A stretch of 64,000 nt of DNA from Anaerobacillus alkaliphilus (lineage in GTDB: Bacteria > Bacillota > Bacilli > Bacillales > Anaerobacillaceae), in assembly GCF_004116265.1 (NCBI RefSeq), contig NZ_QOUX01000050.1:1-64000 (forward strand). Reading direction: 5' to 3'. This document shows positions 59,158 to 64,000 of the stretch, one piece after another. The position numbers and the translations under genes are program-made. The notes below the pieces were generated by a model. It was not told where the DNA came from. It ran no database searches and saw nothing but the letters and a program-made list of their open reading frames with translations. Positions within the stretch are counted from its first letter, which is position 1; the number at the start of each line of letters is the position of its first letter.

Positions 59158-60294
59158 TTAATATTGGATGGCTGCAGATGCTTGAACTAAACCATGCCCA
59201 TATTGAGTGGCACTTCCTAAGTTCTTTGCCGTTTGATTTAGAAGCTGACGTAATTCAACGTTTGTTAAATTTGGCTTTGCTTCCCATACAAGAGCAGCTA
59301 CTGCTGCTACGTGTGGTGAAGCCATTGAAGTACCATTATAAGACGCGTAGTTATTATTTGGAGTCGTACTTAGAATACCAACCCCTGGCGCCGATATTTC
59401 TACTGCTGGACCAGTACTAGAGAACGTACCGCGTTTGTCACTTTGATCAGTTGCTGCAACAGCAATGACTGAACTATATTTCGCAGGGTAACCTACATTA
59501 TCACCACGTCCAGGTCTAGTGCCGCTATTACCAGCTGCAGCTACTACTAATATTCCTTCTTGATAAGCTAAATTACAGAACTGTTCCAAGATAGATGAGC
59601 TAGAAGAACCACCTAAACTCATATTGATAATATCCATTCCATTTTGAATCGACCACTCAATACCTTTGGCAATCCCTTCATAAGAACCACTACCACTATT
59701 GTTTAAAACTTTAACCGCATATAATTCAGCGTTTTTTGCGACACCAATGACACCTAACTGATTATCAACAGCTGCTACTGTTCCTGCTACATGTGTCCCA
59801 TGACCACTACCATCGTAGTAAGGATCACTATTTGCTGTGTCTGTAAAGACTGAAAAACCACCCTTTACATTAGCTGAGAGATCTTCATGATTTCTGTCTA
59901 TTCCAGTATCAAGGATAGCAACCTTAATACCTTTCCCCGTAAACCCTAGATTGTTGGCCTCTGGACTTTGTACTCTCGGCACTCCCCAAGGCACCGTTTG
60001 TCCAAGCGCTTGAACTGTAGCGTTTACTTCTAGACCCTTGATTTTTGGATGATTTGCTAAGCCTCTTGCTTGTTGCTCGGTAAGGTTTAGTGAAACCACT
60101 GGTAATAGATTAAACGTGTGGAGGATATCACTATCTTTAACACCAAATGCTTTAAGTAAACCTTTCTCTACATTACCATCAAATTGTAGTAAGTATTGGT
60201 CAGTACCGCTATTTTTTGCAAAGATTACTCCTGGAGAAAAGATCATTCCAAACAACAAAACGAATGCAAAAAACACTGAAAATATTTTCTTCAT
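59158..60294 (-). CDS. Secreted subtilisin-type serine protease (S8)
   Basis: 378 residues, the length of alkaline-Bacillus subtilisins. Signal peptide (KKIFSVFFAFVLLFGMIFSP), I9 pro-domain (to about residue 97), and catalytic domain starting near GQTVPWGVPRVQ. Triad: Asp129 (VAILDTGID), His165 (HGTHVAGT), Ser323 (NGTSMASPHVAA); oxyanion Asn256 (AAAGNSG). Unusually for the group it has a Cys (about 240) in a helix. It likely digests proteins outside the cell. AGGAGG 8 bases before ATG. The next genes upstream encode a signal pro-peptide and a PlcR-like regulator, and a candidate operator lies about 155 bases upstream. Confidence 0.95.
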   Translation of the reverse strand: MKKIFSVFFAFVLLFGMIFSPGVIFAKNSGTDQYLLQFDGNVEKGLLKAFGVKDSDILHTFNLLPVVSLNLTEQQARGLANHPKIKGLEVNATVQALGQTVPWGVPRVQSPEANNLGFTGKGIKVAILDTGIDRNHEDLSANVKGGFSVFTDTANSDPYYDGSGHGTHVAGTVAAVDNQLGVIGVAKNAELYAVKVLNNSGSGSYEGIAKGIEWSIQNGMDIINMSLGGSSSSSILEQFCNLAYQEGILVVAAAGNSGTRPGRGDNVGYPAKYSSVIAVAATDQSDKRGTFSSTGPAVEISAPGVGILSTTPNNNYASYNGTSMASPHVAAVAALVWEAKPNLTNVELRQLLNQTAKNLGSATQYGHGLVQASAAIQY

Positions 60295-60446
60295 TTACAT
60301 GACCTCCTGTTTAGTGTATTTGGTGTTACAACTAAACTATATTGCAAATGTTCAGAAAATAAAAAATACGTATAGCGTGTTTTTAGCCGATGAGATCCAA
60401 TACAACAAAGATGAACAAACCCATTGTTTCGTTTTTATAGCTTAAA

Positions 60447-60462
60447 ATAACTATAATTATAT
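60447..60462. promoter_or_regulatory. Candidate operator of the PlcR-like regulator (protease side)
   Basis: AATAACTATAATTATA matches the perfect palindrome at 60780-60795 in 14 of 16 positions. It lies 153 bases before the subtilisin start and just beyond the pro-peptide terminator, a place where an activator of the protease gene could bind. Confidence 0.45.
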
Positions 60463-60473
60463 TTGGAGACAAA

Positions 60474-60505
60474 AAAAAAGCGAAGTAGCTACTTCGCTTT
60501 TGTCA
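60474..60505 (-). terminator. Terminator of the pro-peptide gene
   Basis: CGAAGTAGCTACTTCG is a perfect palindrome; on the minus strand it is followed by a T run. It ends the pro-peptide transcript before the protease gene, so the protease needs its own promoter. Confidence 0.85.
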
Positions 60506-60513
60506 TCTCTAGC

Positions 60514-60630
60514 CTATACTTCATGTGGTAAATCGGCAGGTGTTACATCATTTCCCGGTGACGCAGTAGTAAGTACTGCCCCAGTAAGTAATAAATTGAA
60601 TACCAGAATGCAAGCTAAGACTTTTTTCAT
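60514..60630 (-). CDS. PapR-like secreted signalling pro-peptide (38 residues)
   Basis: 38 codons. MKKVLACILVFNLLLTGAVL is a Sec signal sequence; the rest ends in TPADLPHEV. PapR of the B. cereus group is a similar exported peptide of 48 residues whose C-terminal heptapeptide (ADLPFEF and variants) is re-imported and binds PlcR. Here the last seven residues ADLPHEV keep Ala-Asp-Leu-Pro-x-Glu. The gene is preceded by AGGATGGTG and a TATAAT box (minus strand, about 60680), and followed by its own terminator. It lies head-to-head with the PlcR-like regulator gene. Export, processing and import are inferred. Confidence 0.78.
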   Translation of the reverse strand: MKKVLACILVFNLLLTGAVLTTASPGNDVTPADLPHEV

Positions 60631-60779
60631 AGGTATCACCATCCTGTTAAAGTAGTTGTTTTTTTTGTTATTATACTATGTACTACAAACTGTTTAAAAA
60701 TTCGAAAAATAACGCCTCGTGCTTTTTTAGTCACCTCTCAGATGATTACGAGCACCATTCAACACTTCTCGATAAGAAA

Positions 60780-60795
60780 TATAACTATAGTTATA
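60780..60795. promoter_or_regulatory. Perfect 16-bp palindrome, candidate PlcR-like box
   Basis: TATAACTATAGTTATA, exactly self-complementary, ends at the AGGAGG ribosome site of the regulator gene and lies 150 bases upstream of the pro-peptide gene. It has the length and layout of a PlcR box (TATGNA-N4-TNCATA) with symmetric changes at positions 4/13 and 6/11. It could serve autoregulation and activation of the divergent pro-peptide gene. Confidence 0.55.
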
Positions 60796-60809
60796 GGAGG
60801 CCACATCAA

Positions 60810-61745
60810 ATGAATTTAAAACATTTTAGTAAAGAACTCGCCTGGTTAAGAATAAAAAATGGACTATCACAAAAAGAACTAGCAAAGGGAATTTGCACGC
60901 AGCCAGCGATCAGTAAAATAGAAAACGGGGAAGTTTGCCCTCAATTAGATACCTTACATTTATTATCTTTAAAATTGAAAGTACCACTTTCCTACTTTAT
61001 TCATATTTTGCTATTTGAAAATAAAGATTACATTGACCAAACAGTTACGTATATTGAAGAATTAACATCTAGGCATCGATATGAAGAAGCTTTCCGCTTG
61101 GTTAAGGCGGAACTGACGATGAAAAACCAAGATCCATGGTTCGAAGCTTATCTATCGTGGCAACGCTTTTACAATGGATATCATTTAAAGTATTATACTG
61201 CTGATGAATGTCTTAACGGCTTAAAGAATTTACTAAAGAATGATGCGATTATACTCGAGCGATTCCTAGACATCAAAATATTGAATACAATTGGTACCAT
61301 CTACTCTAACCAAGGAAAATACCAAGAAAGTATTTTCTATTATGAGAAAATACTTGATAGTTACCAAGAGAACACGATTAATCCATTATTAGAAAGCAAG
61401 AATATTTATATGCTACGAGTTATTTATAATAAAGCAAAGACACTATATGATGCCAGAAATTACGAGCTAGCTACAGAAACAGTTTCTCAAGGAATTCAAT
61501 TATCGATTAAAAATCAAAATATGTCATTAATAGGACAATTTTACTATTACCAAGGGCAGTGTTTTGAGAAACTTCATTTCCCTGAGGGAAAAATAAGAAA
61601 ATCGTATACACAGTCCTTATATTTCTTTGAATTGCTTGGTAATGATACATATGTCGGCATCATTAAAAAGCTAAAAAAGAAATACTTATTCCAAGAATTG
61701 AATACAATTCAGGCTTCTGCTACTGAAACTTATCATTGTAGTTAG
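60810..61745 (+). CDS. PlcR-like quorum-sensing regulator (HTH + TPR, RRNPP family)
   Basis: 311 residues. An N-terminal HTH_3 domain (LAWLRIKNGLSQKELAKGIC, TQPAISKIENGEVCPQLDTL; about residues 5-60) is followed by a helical TPR array (e.g. ILNTIGTIYSNQGKYQESIF, YNKAKTLYDARNYELATETV, QFYYYQGQCFEKLHFPEGKI). The layout and wording resemble PlcR (GLTQKQLSENICHQSEVSRI type), activated by the PapR peptide. AGGAGG 9 bases before ATG 60810 fixes the start; the frame is open upstream but has no ribosome site. Divergent from the PapR-like gene; palindrome overlaps its ribosome-site region. Confidence 0.87.
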   Translation: MNLKHFSKELAWLRIKNGLSQKELAKGICTQPAISKIENGEVCPQLDTLHLLSLKLKVPLSYFIHILLFENKDYIDQTVTYIEELTSRHRYEEAFRLVKAELTMKNQDPWFEAYLSWQRFYNGYHLKYYTADECLNGLKNLLKNDAIILERFLDIKILNTIGTIYSNQGKYQESIFYYEKILDSYQENTINPLLESKNIYMLRVIYNKAKTLYDARNYELATETVSQGIQLSIKNQNMSLIGQFYYYQGQCFEKLHFPEGKIRKSYTQSLYFFELLGNDTYVGIIKKLKKKYLFQELNTIQASATETYHCS

Positions 61746-61750
61746 AAAAA

Positions 61751-61797
61751 AAACACCATAGTGCCAGGTAATATCCTGTATCTATGGTGTTTCCTTT
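61751..61797. terminator. Terminator between regulator and RDD genes
   Basis: AAACACCATAG and CTATGGTGTTT, 11-bp stem with a 20-base loop, between convergent genes. Confidence 0.75.
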
Positions 61798-62222
61798 TAT
61801 TCTACCTTCTCAGGAGGATCATAGGTTACATATGTCCCCGCAATAAAATCGTGAATAGCGCGATTATCTTCTCTTAAACCAACCATAAAGGCACTTACAA
61901 TTACCCCGATACCTAAAGTAATCGCATAAACAAGTCCAGCAACAAGATCCCTAAGAAGCATCGTCCCAATTCCTACTTTTTCTCCATCTACTCTGGCAAT
62001 TCGGATTCCAACTGCCCTTTTTCCTAAAGTATATCCGTACCAAAAAACAGGTAAAAGTAAGTAGTATAGCCCGTTTAAAATATCAATAACAGTAAAGGTT
62101 TCCATGTAAAACTTCCCATAAAGTATGGTTGAAATGACTCCTAGCACAATAAACAAAATTATTCCGTCTATGATACTAGCACCAAGTCTTATCCAAAATC
62201 CTGCCGAATTGCTAATTTCCAT
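61797..62222 (-). CDS. RDD family membrane protein
   Basis: 141 residues from ATG 62222 (GGGAGG 8 bases upstream). RDD pattern: GFWIRLGASIIDGIILFIVL (Arg and Asp in helix 1), YGYTLGKRAVGIRIARVDGE and LLRDLVAGLVYAITLGIGVI. Three membrane helices; RDD proteins are implicated in ion transport in some halophiles, otherwise unknown. Confidence 0.87.
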   Translation of the reverse strand: MEISNSAGFWIRLGASIIDGIILFIVLGVISTILYGKFYMETFTVIDILNGLYYLLLPVFWYGYTLGKRAVGIRIARVDGEKVGIGTMLLRDLVAGLVYAITLGIGVIVSAFMVGLREDNRAIHDFIAGTYVTYDPPEKVE

Positions 62223-62274
62223 ATATACGACCTCCCATTGTGTCATCTTGACATTTTATTCACTCTTTGGGTTG

Positions 62275-63417
62275 TTATAGTACTGATTTTGAAAAATTAG
62301 ACTTATGCCTATCAAACGAATGATCTTGGGTGCCAATATCTATACTAGAATTCGGAGTTAAAACAATTGCGAGTACAACAGCACTTACCCCTGCAACAAG
62401 CTTTCCAATAATCATTGCAAAAACTAAGTCAGGATTAACACCAGCGACAAAACCAAGGTGACTACCAAAAACAAACGCTCCACTAACAGCAAAAGCGACA
62501 TTGACTACTTTTCCTCTAGGGTCCATATCTTTTAATATTGTAAACATAGGAATATGGTGAGCCAACGATGCGATTAGACCTGTTGAAGCTGTCTCGTTAA
62601 TCCCTAAAAGAATTCCAAGCCTAGTTAATGGCTTCTTACATACTTTCGATATAAATGTAACCATCGGAAATGCACCAGCAAGAAAGATAGCAATCATCCC
62701 AACAATTTTTATTCCTTCTTCTAAAGGAGCTAAATTAGGCATGATCGTTACTTGGGTAAATGTTTCTATAGCAATAACAACCAAACCGAATAAAGCTAGA
62801 AACTCGACTCCTCTAGCAAAATATGAAAATGCCAAAATCATCTTCTCCGGCTTTTTCCATAATCCTAAAGATATCAGTAATGCAAATAAAATGGTCGGGA
62901 TTAAGTTAAGAAGAATCATATTGACTGGTAAATTTGCAATCACTCCACCTAAGAAACTCCCAACTGGAACAGTAATTAAACCTAAGAGTATACCTTTGGC
63001 AAAATATGGGTGATCCTCTTTTTCAATAATACCCAATGCAACAGGTATTGTAAACACAATCGTTGGTCCCATCATCGTTCCTAGAAATACCCATGCAAAT
63101 AAAGCTGCCTCTGGACTATTTGCCATCTCTTGAGCTAAAGCATACCCTCCCATATCAATCGCTAAAATGGTATTGGCAAATACCGCAGGATCAGCTCCGA
63201 TAAAACTATAAATTGGAGAAACGAGTGGAGTTAAGATACTTGCAAGAACTGGAGCTAACGATATGATTCCCACCATTGCTAGCGCTAAGGAGCCCATGGT
63301 CATTAAGCCATCACTAAAACGTTGTGCTAAACCGAATTTATTACCTAGTATTTTATCAATTGCTCCAATACAAAAAAAGATCATGACAATTAAAACGATT
63401 ATTTCATTTATACTCAT
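62275..63417 (-). CDS. eutH: EutH-like ethanolamine permease
   Basis: 380 residues, about ten membrane helices. EutH marks: AAIDMGGYALAQEMAN-like segment (ILAIDMGGYALAQEMANSPE), FLGTMMGPTIVFTIPVALGI, GINETASTGLIASLAHHIPM, NVAFAVSGAFVFGSHLGFVA. EutH imports ethanolamine. No other eut gene is in the window, so the ligand and pathway remain open. The ATG start lacks a strong ribosome site in the visible leader. Confidence 0.84.
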   Translation of the reverse strand: MSINEIIVLIVMIFFCIGAIDKILGNKFGLAQRFSDGLMTMGSLALAMVGIISLAPVLASILTPLVSPIYSFIGADPAVFANTILAIDMGGYALAQEMANSPEAALFAWVFLGTMMGPTIVFTIPVALGIIEKEDHPYFAKGILLGLITVPVGSFLGGVIANLPVNMILLNLIPTILFALLISLGLWKKPEKMILAFSYFARGVEFLALFGLVVIAIETFTQVTIMPNLAPLEEGIKIVGMIAIFLAGAFPMVTFISKVCKKPLTRLGILLGINETASTGLIASLAHHIPMFTILKDMDPRGKVVNVAFAVSGAFVFGSHLGFVAGVNPDLVFAMIIGKLVAGVSAVVLAIVLTPNSSIDIGTQDHSFDRHKSNFSKSVL

Positions 63418-63462
63418 TATGTATCCCCATTCTAAATAGCCTCATTCTATCATTATAAACGA

Positions 63463-63501
63463 AAAACACAAGGTATTTTACTTTGAAAATGCCTTGTGTT
63501 T
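63463..63501 (-). terminator. Terminator of the OsmC gene
   Basis: AACACAAGG and CCTTGTGTT arms with a 18-base loop and T5 on the minus strand. Confidence 0.75.
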
Positions 63502-63509
63502 CTGATTAT

Positions 63510-63932
63510 TTAGATTTGTTTTGTTTCTGCACCATTTATCGAATAACTCACTTCAATTTTACTGCTTAGCGAATGAGATACTGAACAATAGGTATCCTTT
63601 GATAATTGAATTGCTCGAACAACCTTATCTTCGGGTAAATCTCCTTCTAATGAATAGTGAATATAGACACTTGTAAACTTCTTAGGATGTTCTTCTGCCC
63701 GTGCTCCTTCAATCTCCATATGAAACGAGGTTGGTTCAAGTCTCATTTTATGTAGAATTGAAATAATATCAATACCCGTACAGCCTGCAACTGCATTTAA
63801 CAGTAATTCCGTTGGTCTCGCCCCTTTATTTTCTCCGCCAACCTCTGCCGAAGCATCCATCATAAGTTCATGTCCTGATGGTGTTGTGCTCGAAAAAGCC
63901 ATTTTTCCTGCCCAGTTAATTGTCGTTTTCAT
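63510..63932 (-). CDS. OsmC family protein (YhfA-like)
   Basis: 140 residues from ATG 63932, preceded by GTGGAGG. OsmC/Ohr fold: ARPTELLLNAVAGCTGIDII (first redox Cys) and LSKDTYCSVSHSLSSKIEVS (second Cys). The YhfA-like subgroup is a general thiol peroxidase-type or unknown protein rather than a proven organic hydroperoxide resistance enzyme. Single gene at the right edge. Confidence 0.88.
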   Translation of the reverse strand: MKTTINWAGKMAFSSTTPSGHELMMDASAEVGGENKGARPTELLLNAVAGCTGIDIISILHKMRLEPTSFHMEIEGARAEEHPKKFTSVYIHYSLEGDLPEDKVVRAIQLSKDTYCSVSHSLSSKIEVSYSINGAETKQI

Positions 63933-64000
63933 ATCATCGGCCTCCACTAAATTTTCGTTTTAGCTTTTACAAAAATTAGAGATCTATTCCATTGATAGTA

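Noticed and set aside
60678-60809. Longer start for the PlcR-like regulator (44 extra codons)
   Set aside because: The upstream ATG has no ribosome site and would place the palindrome and AGGAGG inside the coding region; ATG 60810 fits family length and the HTH start.

Overview
The window comes from a low-GC, endospore-forming Bacillaceae chromosome, probably a salt- or alkali-adapted Bacillus relative. The reasons are: a Bacillus-type rrn leader at the left edge; an alpha/beta-type SASP, a CsgA-like protein, a YjcZ-like peptide and SleL/SleB-type spore hydrolases; several Na+ or K+/H+ antiporter genes; and a subtilisin of the alkaline-protease type. The species cannot be named from the sequence alone. 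There is no prophage, CRISPR array or insertion sequence; most of the window is ordinary core and accessory chromosome, mostly on the minus strand.

Layout. 1-440: 5' end of a 16S rRNA gene (minus) with three stacked promoters. 0.6-2.5 kb: soluble chemoreceptor and a GNAT enzyme. 2.6-7.2 kb: five-gene envelope operon (lipoprotein, two ATP-grasp ligases of the glutathionylspermidine-synthase fold, DUF350 membrane protein, K+ channel) behind an ECF sigma-W-like promoter. 7.3-12.2 kb: small proteins, 3-methyladenine glycosylase, NCS1 transporter/HAD/nucleotidyltransferase operon. 12.2-16.4 kb: many small genes, several sporulation-related, including peptides of 27, 44, 50 and 59 residues. 16.4-26.5 kb: histidine kinase, TraB-family lipoprotein, UPF1-like helicase, DUF4097 protein, NhaC antiporter, LysM-SleB hydrolase. 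26.7-34 kb: ABC exporter with a GDSL esterase, thioesterase, two GNATs, HD-GYP protein. 34-42 kb: small exported proteins, SleL, a CPA-type antiporter, and an operon of two DUF1538 membrane proteins with a tandem P-II regulator. 42.4-43.9 kb: lone tyrosine recombinase and YitT protein. 43.9-48.6 kb: complete thiamin-pyrimidine salvage operon (ylmB-tenA-thiZ-thiX-thiY) under a TPP riboswitch. 48.7-59 kb: AKR, VanW, MFS, ABC1 kinase, an alcohol/aldehyde dehydrogenase pair, SASP, orphan Dam-type methylase. 59.1-61.8 kb: subtilisin, a 38-codon secreted pro-peptide gene and a divergent PlcR-like regulator. 61.8-64 kb: RDD protein, EutH-like transporter, OsmC protein.

The most interesting system is at 59.1-61.8 kb. 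A PlcR-like HTH/TPR regulator faces a tiny secreted pro-peptide ending in ADLPHEV, which resembles the PapR signal of the Bacillus cereus group (ADLPFEF-type). The next gene is an extracellular protease. A perfect 16-bp palindrome directly before the regulator and a 14/16 match before the protease have the spacing of a PlcR box but symmetric base changes. This looks like a self-contained quorum-sensing/protease module with altered peptide and DNA specificity. Also notable are a MITE-like repeat family with two full copies, one end fragment and one internally deleted copy; the sigma-W-like control of the ATP-grasp/DUF350/channel operon; and the tandem P-II/DUF1538 operon.
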